DNA from: Psychrobacter sp. Pi2-52
Lineage (GTDB): Bacteria > Pseudomonadota > Gammaproteobacteria > Pseudomonadales > Moraxellaceae
DNA: 61,021 bases
Reading direction: 5' to 3'
Assembly: GCF_904846705.1 (NCBI RefSeq)
Contig: NZ_CAJHBS010000022.1
Location: forward strand, 1 to 61,021
Positions 28,485 through 36,826 of this stretch are shown in pieces. The position numbers and the translations under genes are program-made. Numbering within the stretch: position 1 is the stretch's first letter; each line of letters begins with the position of its first letter. A model generated the notes under the pieces. It was not told the DNA's origin, did no database searches, and was given only the letters and a program-made list of their open reading frames with translations.

Positions 28485-29576
28485 ATGACAGACGTAGCTC
28501 GTTATCAACAGAAAAGTAAAACTCTTAGTGCCTTGAGTATTGCTAGCGTTGCTTTGACATTGGGTCTAGCTGGCTGTAGCAACAGTGAGACTACTGAGGC
28601 CGCAGCTGATGGTTCAGCGACGACAGAAGGGCAAAATATCGAGCTACTTAATGTCTCATACGATGTGGCACGTGACTTCTATAAAGACTACAACCCGTTG
28701 TTTGTTGAGCACTACAAAGCTGAAAACCCAGACAGCAATATCCTAATCAAACAGTCACATGGCGGCTCAAGCAAACAGGCACTGTCTGTTGCCAACGGTC
28801 TACAAGCCGATGTTGCCACTATGAACCAAGGGTCTGATATTGAGCTGCTTGAGAAAAAAGGCTTGGTTGAGTCAGATTGGGAAAGTAAATTCCCAGACAA
28901 TGCGGTTCCGTTTACCAGTACGATCGTATTTTTGGTACGTAAAGACAATCCAAAAAACATCAAAGACTGGGAAGACTTGACCAATGATGGTGTTGAGATC
29001 GTCATGGCCAATCCAAAGGTCACAGGTAACGGTCGTTATGCGTTCTTAGGTGCATACGGTTACGGTCTACATGCTTTTAATAAAGATGAAACGAAAGCTA
29101 AAGGCTACGTAAAAGACATGCTAAAAAATGTCAAAGTCTATGAAAACGGCGGACGTGCCGCGACAACGACTTTCGTACAGCGCGGTATCGGCGATGTGTT
29201 GGTCACGTTTGAGAACGAAGCCAACCTTGCAGCAACTGATTTTGGTGCTGGTCAAGTAGACATCGTTTATCCAAAATACTCAATTAAGTCAGAAAGCCCT
29301 GTGGCAGTTGTGAAGACGGTAACAGACAAAAAAGGCACTACAGACGCTGCCAAAGCGTATCTTGATTACTTATGGAGTGAGCCTGCTCAGCAGCTAGCGG
29401 CCAATCTATATCTACGTCCTAGCGTTAAGAGCGTGCTTGACAAAAACGGTGACAAGTTACCGCCTGTTGAGACTTTCCGCCCGAACGATGCCTTTGGCAC
29501 ATGGGATGAGATCATGAGCACTTACTTCAGTGATGGCGGTGTATTTGACCAATTAGCAATTAACGCGCCTCAGTAA
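28485..29576 (+). CDS. sulfate ABC transporter substrate-binding lipoprotein (copy 2)
   Basis: A 363-residue paralogue of the preceding gene, with the same mature architecture: SYDVARDFYKDYNPLF, QSHGGSSKQALSVANGLQADVA, NGRYAFLGAYGYGLHAF and GGRAATTTFVQRGIGDVLVT. The lipobox is LGLAGC. The frame opens at 28434, but ATG 28485 (MTDVARYQQ) follows GAGG by 5 nt and gives a normal signal peptide. It is the copy next to the permease genes and may be the main partner. Tandem duplication of the binding protein could separate sulfate from thiosulfate uptake or high- from low-supply expression; that is inference. Confidence 0.93.
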   Translation: MTDVARYQQKSKTLSALSIASVALTLGLAGCSNSETTEAAADGSATTEGQNIELLNVSYDVARDFYKDYNPLFVEHYKAENPDSNILIKQSHGGSSKQALSVANGLQADVATMNQGSDIELLEKKGLVESDWESKFPDNAVPFTSTIVFLVRKDNPKNIKDWEDLTNDGVEIVMANPKVTGNGRYAFLGAYGYGLHAFNKDETKAKGYVKDMLKNVKVYENGGRAATTTFVQRGIGDVLVTFENEANLAATDFGAGQVDIVYPKYSIKSESPVAVVKTVTDKKGTTDAAKAYLDYLWSEPAQQLAANLYLRPSVKSVLDKNGDKLPPVETFRPNDAFGTWDEIMSTYFSDGGVFDQLAINAPQ

Positions 29577-29664
29577 TCACTTGCTGAGTACTTAGATTAG
29601 CTACTGCGCTAAACACTGAAACGGATTAACTCAGTTAATCGTACAGTCAGTCATGAAGCACCCC

Positions 29665-29699
29665 ATAAAGGACATGGTCGTACGCACTATGTCCTTTAT
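29665..29699 (+). promoter_or_regulatory. intercistronic hairpin between the second sbp and cysT
   Basis: ATAAAGGACAT pairs perfectly with ATGTCCTTTAT (11 bp) across a 13-nt loop. No T-run follows, so it is unlikely to be a full terminator. A hairpin in this spot commonly stabilises the mRNA of an abundant binding protein relative to the downstream permease. Confidence 0.55.
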
Positions 29700-29799
29700 A
29701 TCATAAGCCGACCAATAATAATTTTGATAACAATGGTAATAATGGTCTTACAGTGAGCACCCTCGCTAAGTACCATCAGTTAGGCAATAGGACATCACT

Positions 29800-30684
29800 A
29801 TGAGTGCAACATCTTCTTCTGCCAGTAAGCCCGGCAACAAAAAAGGTTGGCTGACCCGTTTGCGTCAGCGCAATGTGTTACCCGGGTTCGGTCTGAGCAT
29901 GGGTATTACTGTCTTTAGCTTGTCGTTATTGGTGGTACTACCGTTTGCCATGATGGCCTATACCACGACGCAGATGGGTTGGACGGGCTTTTGGGAAACC
30001 ATTACCCAGCCGCAAGTCACTACTGCTATCAAGCTAAGCTTATGGATGTCGTTTTTGGCGATGCTGACCAATATGGTATTTGGTACGTTGGTGGCATGGG
30101 TACTTGTCCGCTATGAGTTTTGGGGTAAGTCACTGATTAATGCCTTAGTCGATTTGCCATTTGCACTACCAACGGCCGTTACAGGTATCTCGCTTGCCAC
30201 TTTATATGCACCTAATGGCTTGATTGGTCAATGGTTTGCCAAGTTCGATATTCAGGTTGCCTTTACGCCGATAGGTATTTGGCTAGCACTGGTTGTGGTG
30301 AGCTTCCCCTTTATTGTCCGTGCGGTGCAGCCAGTACTTGCTGAGCTGTCAGTAGAGTTTGAAGAAGCCGCTGCAGTATTGGGCGCCAATCGTTTGACGA
30401 CTTTTCGTAAAGTGATTTTGCCGGAGTTATTGCCAGCCTTGTTGATGGGTGCAGGTATGATGTTTGCCCGTGCCACTGGCGAGTATGGCTCAGTTATCTT
30501 TATCGCAGGCAATATTCCGATGCAGTCTGAGATTTTGCCGCTCATTATTATCAGTAAGCTTGAGCAGTTTGATATTCAAGGGGCTTCTGCGGTTGCACTA
30601 TTTATGCTACTCATATCATTTGTTATCTTGTTGACCATCAATATCATGCAGTGGAAACTGTCGCGCCGTGTAGGAGCTCGCTAA
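29800..30684 (+). CDS. cysT: sulfate ABC transporter permease CysT
   Basis: A 294-residue inner-membrane permease (also called CysU) with about six hydrophobic segments. The binding-protein-dependent permease loop EEAAAVLGANRLTTFRKVILPEL contacts the ATPase, and FARATGEYGSVIFIAGNIP is typical of CysT. The first 30 residues are cytoplasmic and basic. AGGACATCACT precedes the ATG. The cysW start lies 1 bp after its stop, so the two are translated from one mRNA as a heterodimeric channel for sulfate/thiosulfate. Confidence 0.95.
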   Translation: MSATSSSASKPGNKKGWLTRLRQRNVLPGFGLSMGITVFSLSLLVVLPFAMMAYTTTQMGWTGFWETITQPQVTTAIKLSLWMSFLAMLTNMVFGTLVAWVLVRYEFWGKSLINALVDLPFALPTAVTGISLATLYAPNGLIGQWFAKFDIQVAFTPIGIWLALVVVSFPFIVRAVQPVLAELSVEFEEAAAVLGANRLTTFRKVILPELLPALLMGAGMMFARATGEYGSVIFIAGNIPMQSEILPLIIISKLEQFDIQGASAVALFMLLISFVILLTINIMQWKLSRRVGAR

Positions 30685-30685
30685 T

Positions 30686-31636
30686 ATGCAAATATCTAAT
30701 AGCTACGACTACCAAAGCAACGCCGCGACCAAAGATACGCCATGGATACGTCGCACCTTTATTGCCATTGCAGTATTATTTATGATTGTCATGTTGGTCA
30801 TTCCATTACTGGCTGTGTTTTACGAAGCCTTTAAAAATGGCTGGCAGTTATATATTGCTTCATTAGTAGACCCTGAAGCCTTGCAAGCCATCAAGCTGAC
30901 GCTTATCACGGCAGGCATTGTCTTACCGATTAATATGGTAATGGGCATCGCAATTGCATGGTTGGTCACGCGTTACCAGTTTAAAGGTAAGCAGCTGGTC
31001 ACTACTTTGCTTGATTTGCCATTTTCGGTATCACCAGTGGTTGCAGGTTTGATGTTTGTGCTACTGTTTGGACTAAACTCTACTATAGGCGGCTGGCTTG
31101 AGAGTATGGGTTTTCAGGTCATATATGCAGTACCTGGTATCATTTTGGCAACGTTGTTTGTGACCTTTCCTTTTGTTGCACGTGAGCTGATCCCATTGAT
31201 GCAGACTCAAGGCGACTCTGAAGAGCAAGCAGCGTTAACCTTAGGTGCGACTGGTTGGCAGACTTTTTGGCATGTGACATTGCCTAATATCAAATGGGCG
31301 CTGCTATATGGTTTGATTTTGACCAATGCTCGCGCGATGGGTGAGTTTGGTGCGGTCAGCGTGGTATCTGGTCACATTCGCGGCGAGACTAACACCATGC
31401 CGCTATTGGTTGAGATTGCCTATAACGATTATAACTTTACCGCTGCGTTTGCCTTATCGAGCATATTGGCTGCACTTGCCTTAGTGACGCTACTGATTCA
31501 GCAAGTCATGACCAAGATACAAGAGCGTAAATTTGCCAAGTCTGAGCGGCTTTCCAGCGCACCTGAGCTGCCAGTGAGTGCTAATGCCACTGCCGCCACT
31601 GAATCGACGAGTGCGGACAGTACTGGCAAGGTATAA
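30686..31636 (+). CDS. cysW: sulfate ABC transporter permease CysW
   Basis: A 316-residue permease paired with CysT. Six transmembrane segments are visible. The ATPase-coupling loop is EEQAALTLGATGWQTFWHVTLPN, followed by LTNARAMGEFGAVSVVSGHIRG, characteristic of CysW. The last ~40 residues form a hydrophilic Ala/Ser/Thr-rich tail (ANATAATESTSADSTG) that E. coli CysW lacks. AGGAG in the end of cysT serves as ribosome-binding site. The ATPase gene follows after 96 bp. Confidence 0.95.
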   Translation: MQISNSYDYQSNAATKDTPWIRRTFIAIAVLFMIVMLVIPLLAVFYEAFKNGWQLYIASLVDPEALQAIKLTLITAGIVLPINMVMGIAIAWLVTRYQFKGKQLVTTLLDLPFSVSPVVAGLMFVLLFGLNSTIGGWLESMGFQVIYAVPGIILATLFVTFPFVARELIPLMQTQGDSEEQAALTLGATGWQTFWHVTLPNIKWALLYGLILTNARAMGEFGAVSVVSGHIRGETNTMPLLVEIAYNDYNFTAAFALSSILAALALVTLLIQQVMTKIQERKFAKSERLSSAPELPVSANATAATESTSADSTGKV

Positions 31637-31732
31637 CTGCCATTAGCTAATAAATGATGTTAATACTACGGATGCAGTCGCTACTCAGCTACTTGCCACG
31701 ATACGACAAAAGATATAATAAGAGATACGATT

Positions 31733-32455
31733 ATGAGCATTGAGATTCGCAACGTTAATAAAAAATTCGGCAATTTTACCGCTTTAGATAATATCAATAT
31801 CACTGTGCCAACTGGCAAGCTGACGACGTTACTAGGTCCATCAGGCTGCGGTAAGACCACTTTGCTACGTATTATCGCGGGTCTAGAGTATGCTGACTCG
31901 GGACAGGTATTGTTTGATGAGCTGGATGTGACCAATACCCCAGTTCAAAAGCGCCATATTGGCTTTATGTTTCAGCATTACGCCTTGTTTCGCCATAAGA
32001 ACATCGCGGACAATGTAGCCTTTGGATTGACCTTATTGCCAAAAAACGAACGCCCGAGCAAGGCTGATATTAATAAGCGTGTGGCAGAGCTCTTAGACCT
32101 TGTACAGCTACCACAAGTTGCCAATGCTTATCCACATCAGCTATCAGGTGGTCAGCGCCAGCGCATAGCACTAGCACGTGCACTAGCTGTTAAACCAAAG
32201 CTACTACTGCTAGATGAGCCGTTTGGTGCACTAGATGCCAAAGTCCGTAAAGAGCTGCGCACATGGCTAAAGAACATCCACCACGAGCTTGGTATCACCA
32301 GTATCATGGTAACGCATGATCAAGAAGAAGCACGTGCGGTATCAGATGAGATCGTCGTGATGAATCAGGGCCGAGTAGAGCAGGTAGGAACGTCAGAGGA
32401 GCTGATACACCAGCCAGCCAATGCCTTTATTAGTGACTTCTTAGATCTTGTATAA
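31733..32455 (+). CDS. cysA: sulfate ABC transporter ATPase CysA, short form
   Basis: A 240-residue ABC ATPase powering sulfate uptake. Walker [10 protein letters not shown] (residues ~36-44), Q-loop [11 protein letters not shown], signature [15 protein letters not shown], Walker [17 protein letters not shown] and the H-loop VTHDQEEA are complete. E. coli CysA has about 365 residues. Here the protein stops just after the ATPase domain (FISDFLDLV), so the C-terminal regulatory TOBE-type domain is absent. The stop is followed directly by hairpins, with no remnant of a longer frame visible, so it seems a genuine compact version. Confidence 0.93.
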   Translation: MSIEIRNVNKKFGNFTALDNINITVPTGKLTTLLGPSGCGKTTLLRIIAGLEYADSGQVLFDELDVTNTPVQKRHIGFMFQHYALFRHKNIADNVAFGLTLLPKNERPSKADINKRVAELLDLVQLPQVANAYPHQLSGGQRQRIALARALAVKPKLLLLDEPFGALDAKVRKELRTWLKNIHHELGITSIMVTHDQEEARAVSDEIVVMNQGRVEQVGTSEELIHQPANAFISDFLDLV

Positions 32456-32501
32456 GTATTTGACCTAGCGCAATTTAGGTCGAATTATCAATAGTTGAGC
32501 A

Positions 32502-32532
32502 AAAAAAAGACCTACGAAAGTAGGTCTTTTTT
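32502..32532. terminator. terminator of the cysTWA unit
   Basis: GACCTAC-GAAA-GTAGGTC (32509-32526) with a GNRA tetraloop, A8 before and T6 after. A weaker hairpin, GACCTA/TAGGTC, lies just upstream at 32462-32481. The A/T flanks would let it work in both directions. Confidence 0.92.
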
Positions 32533-32620
32533 GGTCTGGAGCATTGCCGCAGATCTATTGTCTCAAGCGCCTTTTATAAAGCGCAGTCAAAGAGCTAAAA
32601 ATCCAAGCGGACAATAGCTT

Positions 32621-32950
32621 CTAAGCAAGATCCGATACATCTCTACTAGTGCCTCTAGGAGTGATTTGCTCGTAGGTGATGTCTAAGATATCTTGACACC
32701 AATCTGGTAAATCATCAGCGACCTCATACCACATCCAAGTACCATCACGTACACAGCTCAAAATACCCAGTTTTTTCAAATGGTTTAGGTGGCGTGATAT
32801 TGTCGGTTGTGGCTGGTCAAGCATATCTACCAAATCACCCACGCAACGTGCTTCTTTTTTAAAAAGAATTTGAAATATTTTTAGACGTGTCGGATCAGAT
32901 AGGACTTTGAATAAATCGATAGGTCGTATCGTAAAATTATTATCAGACAT
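32621..32950 (-). CDS. ArsR/SmtB-family transcriptional repressor
   Basis: A 109-residue winged-helix regulator. The DNA-recognition part is QPTISRHLNHLKKLGIL, after FKVLSDPTRLKIFQIL. In metal(loid)-sensing ArsR proteins helix 3 reads ELCVCDL; here it is EARCVGDL, keeping only one cysteine (C36), with further cysteines at 66 and 85. The ligand therefore could be arsenite with altered coordination, another metal, or a redox/persulfide signal. No ars genes lie nearby. It is transcribed convergently to cysA and divergently from bfd, so its target may lie in the 350-bp region upstream. Confidence 0.88.
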   Translation of the reverse strand: MSDNNFTIRPIDLFKVLSDPTRLKIFQILFKKEARCVGDLVDMLDQPQPTISRHLNHLKKLGILSCVRDGTWMWYEVADDLPDWCQDILDITYEQITPRGTSRDVSDLA

Positions 32951-33339
32951 AGGAGAATTCCAATGGGCTTCGTTAATAGGGGTTCAATATAACAGCAGTC
33001 ATCTATAAAATCGATTAAAAAATAAGCAAATTTACAGTTCATCGTCAATTTACTACCTTTGACAATATTCGGTTACACGCACTCTTATATCCACTTACAC
33101 AAATGAACTGCTTGTGATATATGAGTAATCTTTCTACCAAAAAATATTCCGAATGTTATTGAAAATGATAATAATTATCGTTATTATACTGCAAGCGATA
33201 AACGTGATTTCAACGACTACTTTTCAATTGCTAGAAAACAGTAAATTATCCGTTTATCAATGACACTTATCACAAAAGTTTTTTATATAAGTGTCGTATG
33301 CCGTCATTATCGAATAGTGGTATTCCGAGGAGCCAATCC
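32951..33339. other. divergent region arsR-type gene / bfd with iron box
   Basis: About 390 bp of very AT-rich sequence. It contains a Fur-box-like element (annotated separately at 33161-33187) and the start of bfd. No other structure was identified. Confidence 0.6.
33161..33187 (+). promoter_or_regulatory. Fur-box-like operator upstream of bfd
   Basis: GAAAATGATAATAATTATCG and the following TTATTAT form overlapping NATNATNAT-type hexamers with a good match to the consensus GATAATGATAATCATTATC. It sits about 155 bp before bfd, a gene that is Fur-controlled in other bacteria. Confidence 0.7.
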
Positions 33340-33531
33340 ATGTACGTATGTATCTGCAACAACGTAAAAGAAAAGCAAATCAAAGCAGCTATTGCTGCAG
33401 GTGTTGATACGCTCGATGGTCTAAAAGATACGCTCGATGTAGCAACGTGCTGTGGCTGTTGTGAGCCGATGGTCAATGACTACCTAGACGAACACCATGC
33501 AAAACTCGACAATCTAGCATACGCTGTTTAA
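33340..33531 (+). CDS. bfd: bacterioferritin-associated [2Fe-2S] ferredoxin
   Basis: A 63-residue Bfd. Cluster cysteines are visible as YVCICNN at the N-terminus and TCCGCCEP in the second half, the BFD fold pattern. Bfd donates electrons to bacterioferritin so that stored ferric iron can be mobilised. ATG 33340 (MYVCICNN) follows GGAG by 9 nt; the frame's earlier start at 33298 would add 14 residues not found in the family. Two bacterioferritin subunit genes follow on the same strand, though 360 bp away. Confidence 0.94.
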   Translation: MYVCICNNVKEKQIKAAIAAGVDTLDGLKDTLDVATCCGCCEPMVNDYLDEHHAKLDNLAYAV

Positions 33532-33890
33532 ATGTTATCAATTATATACCTTGTAATATAATACGATAAAATATATTCAATATTCTGCATCTAACTTTAT
33601 TATACCTAAAGGGTCGGGTGCAAGCGTCCATATAATCTCACTCAAACGCCAACATGTTACATAACACATATCAATACTAGTTGTAGCTAATTATGATTCT
33701 CAATTAGCATCTTATTCTTAGTTCATAACGTTACACCCTATACTGCGCCTGTATGCTACTATATTTACCTAAGATTAGAAGCCATTTTATTGATTTTGAT
33801 TTTACTGATCAGTTTGCCAATTATGCTATCTTTATATGATAAATTGTGGATGTATGGTGATCGGTAAAAATAAATAGGGGAGTACGCGTT
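33532..33890. other. intergenic region bfd / first bacterioferritin
   Basis: About 360 bp, strongly AT-rich. It contains a 7-bp perfect inverted repeat (33686-33708) that could be an operator. There is no convincing terminator after bfd, so some read-through is possible. Confidence 0.5.
33686..33708. promoter_or_regulatory. inverted repeat, possible operator of the bacterioferritin genes
   Basis: GCTAATT, 9-nt spacer ATGATTCTC, AATTAGC. Symmetry and base composition are loosely like an iron box. It lies about 180 bp before the first bacterioferritin start. Confidence 0.35.
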
Positions 33891-34379
33891 ATGATAGGTA
33901 GCCAGAAAGTCATTGATTATTTGAATTTCTTACTAGGTGGTGAGCTTGCCGCTCGTGACCAATATTTTATTCATTCAGAGATGTACGCTGAGTGGCACTA
34001 TGGCAAGTTATACGACCGTATCCATCATGAAATGGAAGACGAAACGCTACACGCACAGAATATCATTCGCCGTATCTTGATGTTGAGTGGCACGCCAAAG
34101 ATGTCGGTCGACGCTATCCATATTGGTGCGACTGTCCCTGAGATGTTGCAGTTTGACCTAGATTTAGAGTACCAAGTACAAAAGCATCTAAAAGAAGGCA
34201 TCGCACTTTGCGAAGCAGAGCATGACTATGTCACGCGTGAGATGTTGGTCGAGCAGTTGAAAGATACCGAAGAAGATCATGCGCATTGGCTTGAGCAGCA
34301 GCTCCGTCTCATCGACATGATTGGTCTACCGAATTACCTACAAAGCCAAATGGCTGAAGTCACTCCTAATATTGTCTGA
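33891..34379 (+). CDS. bacterioferritin subunit, ferroxidase-competent, without heme Met
   Basis: A 162-residue bacterioferritin/ferritin-like subunit. Aligned by eye to E. coli Bfr, all ferroxidase ligands are kept: E18, E51, H54, E94 (here residue 93), E127 and H130. The heme-ligating Met52 is replaced by Thr (EDETLHAQN), so this subunit should oxidise iron but not bind heme by itself. It presumably co-assembles into the 24-mer with the product of the next gene, 68 bp downstream. GGGGAG precedes the ATG. Confidence 0.93.
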   Translation: MIGSQKVIDYLNFLLGGELAARDQYFIHSEMYAEWHYGKLYDRIHHEMEDETLHAQNIIRRILMLSGTPKMSVDAIHIGATVPEMLQFDLDLEYQVQKHLKEGIALCEAEHDYVTREMLVEQLKDTEEDHAHWLEQQLRLIDMIGLPNYLQSQMAEVTPNIV

Positions 34380-34447
34380 TATCATCCTACATATAAGTAG
34401 CATTCACAGTATTTAGCATAAATAACAGAGATTAAGGGAGAAAGGTA

Positions 34448-34927
34448 ATGACAGGGGATAAAGAAGTTATTCGCGCGTTAAACAAAGTACTTGGGCAGTC
34501 ATTGATTGCCATCAACCAGTATTTTTTGCATGCCCGTATTGCACGTCATTGGGGGCTAGAAGCGCTTAATGACTCATTATATAAGCAATCTATTGCTGAG
34601 ATGAAATGGTCAGACGACCTGATCGCTCGTATTTTACTGTTGGGCGGCTTGCCAAACTTGCAGGAACTGGGCAAAGTATTGGTTGGCGAAGATGTACCAG
34701 AAATCATTGAGTGCAATCTACGTCTTGAGAGACAAAAGTTCGATATTATTACTGATGCTGTCACCTTATGTGAGACAAAGTCTGACTATGTCTCCCGCCA
34801 GCTATTAGTCACGCTAAAAGATGGCAATGAAGAGTATGAAGACTGGTTAGAAACGCAGCAAGACTTGATAGAAAGTATTGGTGTAGAACGCTACATCCAA
34901 TCGCAAATGAGTGATGATGACGCATAA
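34448..34927 (+). CDS. bacterioferritin subunit, heme-binding, ferroxidase-deficient
   Basis: A 159-residue bacterioferritin subunit. It keeps Met52 (AEMKWSDD), the inter-subunit heme ligand, but ferroxidase ligands are lost: E18 is Ser, H54 is Trp, and the ExxH of helix D reads EEYED. It should therefore contribute heme and electron entry rather than iron oxidation, complementing the preceding gene. Two-subunit bacterioferritins with split roles are known in Pseudomonas and Neisseria. GGGAGAAAGGTA before the ATG is a strong ribosome-binding site. Confidence 0.93.
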   Translation: MTGDKEVIRALNKVLGQSLIAINQYFLHARIARHWGLEALNDSLYKQSIAEMKWSDDLIARILLLGGLPNLQELGKVLVGEDVPEIIECNLRLERQKFDIITDAVTLCETKSDYVSRQLLVTLKDGNEEYEDWLETQQDLIESIGVERYIQSQMSDDDA

Positions 34928-34956
34928 TAGTATTTGCTATTAATGTAAGTCATAAT

Positions 34957-35006
34957 AAAAAAAGCCAGTATGAGATTGATAATCCAATCGCATACTGGCT
35001 TTTTTC
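34957..35006. terminator. bidirectional terminator bfr pair / exporter
   Basis: GCCAGTATG pairs with CATACTGGC, with an inner GATTG/CAATC stem, flanked by A7 and T6. It lies between convergent genes. Confidence 0.88.
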
Positions 35007-35110
35007 TGTCTATAGATAAGACATTTCTAACATCTTGGCTATACAGAATAGAGACTTGCCGTACGTAAAATCTCACTCAATAGAAAGCTTATCTCGATTG
35101 AAGACACACC

Positions 35111-36487
35111 CTAGTATAAACCGCGGCCATCCTCAGGTTTTAGACGTAAAAAATACAGCCCCGAGAGAATGGTCAAAATGCCCAATATCCAATAAGTGGT
35201 TTGGAACGCCACTAACGTATCCATCTGTAGACGCTCACGTAATAGATTCAACACAGCAGCACCGAACGCAATACCAAAGCTAATCGCCAACTGCTGATTG
35301 ACCGCCATTAAGCTATTACCGCTACTAGTCTGTGTGCCCTGTAAATCGCCAATAGTAATCGTATTCATCGCGCTAAACTGCATAGAGTTGCAGGCACCCA
35401 TGACGGTCAAGATGGGTATAAACCATAGCCACTGCGACGCATCGTTAAACTGCGCTAGTACAATGATAAGCGAACCCATAAACAAGGTATTGTAGACCAG
35501 TACTTTGCGATAGCTAAACCGTTGAATAATCTTGCTAACCCAAGGTTTGATGCCTATAGCACCCACTGCAATCGGGGCAAGTAGCCAACCTGCCTGCGAA
35601 GGTGAGTATTCAAATACCACCTGTAGTAGTAGAGGTAGCAAAAATGGTACTGCACTGATACCAAGCCGCGTGAACAAATTGCCTGTAATACCAATTCGAA
35701 AAGTGCGAATATCAAACAAGCTCAGTGGAAATAGTGGAGCTGCTCGCCGTTTGGCATGCCAGACGTACGCACCGATCAATAGACTTGCGCCCAACCCGAG
35801 TAATAGCCCATAAACCCCGCGACCTGTCTGTGAACCAAACTCGACAGCCAGTGTGAACCCGCAAGCAGCGGCGGCAAACAATACAAACCCTGTCCAATCA
35901 AGGCGCTTAGTATCTTCATATAGCGCTGGCACCAGTTTTTTGCCCATAATAAAACCTGCCACGCCCATCGGTATATTGATCAAAAATATCCAATGCCAGC
36001 TGGCATATTGCACGATATAGCCGCCTAATACTGGACCGACTAATGGTGCAACCAATGCAGGTATCACAGCGAAATTCATCACAGTGAGCAGTTTATTGCG
36101 CGGATAAGACTTAACCAATATCAAACGAGCGACAGGCGTCATCATGGCACCGCCGATACCCTGTACCACACGTGAGGCAACCAAAAAATCTAGCGTTTGC
36201 GATGTAGCACACAGTAATGAGCCAATACAAAAAATGATGATCGCGGATAAAAATACGCGGCGTGTGCCATATTTATCCGCTAAAAAACCACTGATAGGGA
36301 TAAAAATCGCCAAGGTCAATGCATAGCTGATGACAGCCCACTGCATCTTTAGTGGCGACTCACCCAACGCCTGTGCCATTTGTGGCAACGAGGTGTTTAA
36401 AATAGTGGCGTCCAAAATTTGCATAAATAGCGCTACCGCTAGTACATAAGGCAGATATTTATCTTGAGTCGGGGTGAGCGTTACCAT
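35111..36487 (-). CDS. MFS multidrug exporter, DHA2 family (MdtD-like)
   Basis: A 458-residue major-facilitator protein with about 13-14 hydrophobic helices. The DHA2 motif C-like stretch LDATILNTSLPQMAQAL at helix 1, the motif A loop GFLADKYGTRRVFL between helices 2 and 3, and RVVQGIGGAMMTPVARL in helix 4 are visible. Overall it resembles E. coli MdtD rather than EmrB, since it lacks the longer EmrB loops. It is a proton-driven efflux pump of unknown substrate. No membrane-fusion partner is adjacent. The start has no obvious Shine-Dalgarno close by. Confidence 0.9.
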   Translation of the reverse strand: MVTLTPTQDKYLPYVLAVALFMQILDATILNTSLPQMAQALGESPLKMQWAVISYALTLAIFIPISGFLADKYGTRRVFLSAIIIFCIGSLLCATSQTLDFLVASRVVQGIGGAMMTPVARLILVKSYPRNKLLTVMNFAVIPALVAPLVGPVLGGYIVQYASWHWIFLINIPMGVAGFIMGKKLVPALYEDTKRLDWTGFVLFAAAACGFTLAVEFGSQTGRGVYGLLLGLGASLLIGAYVWHAKRRAAPLFPLSLFDIRTFRIGITGNLFTRLGISAVPFLLPLLLQVVFEYSPSQAGWLLAPIAVGAIGIKPWVSKIIQRFSYRKVLVYNTLFMGSLIIVLAQFNDASQWLWFIPILTVMGACNSMQFSAMNTITIGDLQGTQTSSGNSLMAVNQQLAISFGIAFGAAVLNLLRERLQMDTLVAFQTTYWILGILTILSGLYFLRLKPEDGRGLY

Positions 36488-36826
36488 GTGAGTCCCATTG
36501 AACGTCTCGTTATGAAGTAAGAAAATAGCGGATTTGCGAACAGATCACTATGCAAGCTGAGTAGTATAAGAAAGCTTAACTCATAATAAAAGTGACTCAA
36601 AGTAACTGATATAAGATAACTTATATAAGAGCAACGATGCGAAGGATTGCTAAAAAGGAAAAGAGGCGAAATAAGACAAGAAATTCGATGCGTGCTAATA
36701 GCTCGTCTCTTTTTACTTTAGCAGTAGAAACACAACATTGATTACAAGAGAGGACTTTAATATCGTTACGAGTTCTCGTTATAGTAAACCTTCGCGGCAG
36801 TCATAAATACAAACCTAGGATAAATT
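36488..36826. other. divergent region exporter / yghU
   Basis: About 340 bp. The only structure seen is an AT-rich palindrome TATAAG-ATAA-CTTATA at 36610-36625, a possible operator. No coding frame is supported. Confidence 0.45.

Noticed and set aside
29665..29699. Hairpin after the second sulfate-binding gene as a terminator
   Set aside because: No T-run follows on either strand, and the downstream permease genes need read-through.
36610..36625. TATAAG/CTTATA palindrome as a definite operator
   Set aside because: Symmetry is short and AT-rich in an AT-rich region; it is mentioned only as a possibility within the intergenic entry.
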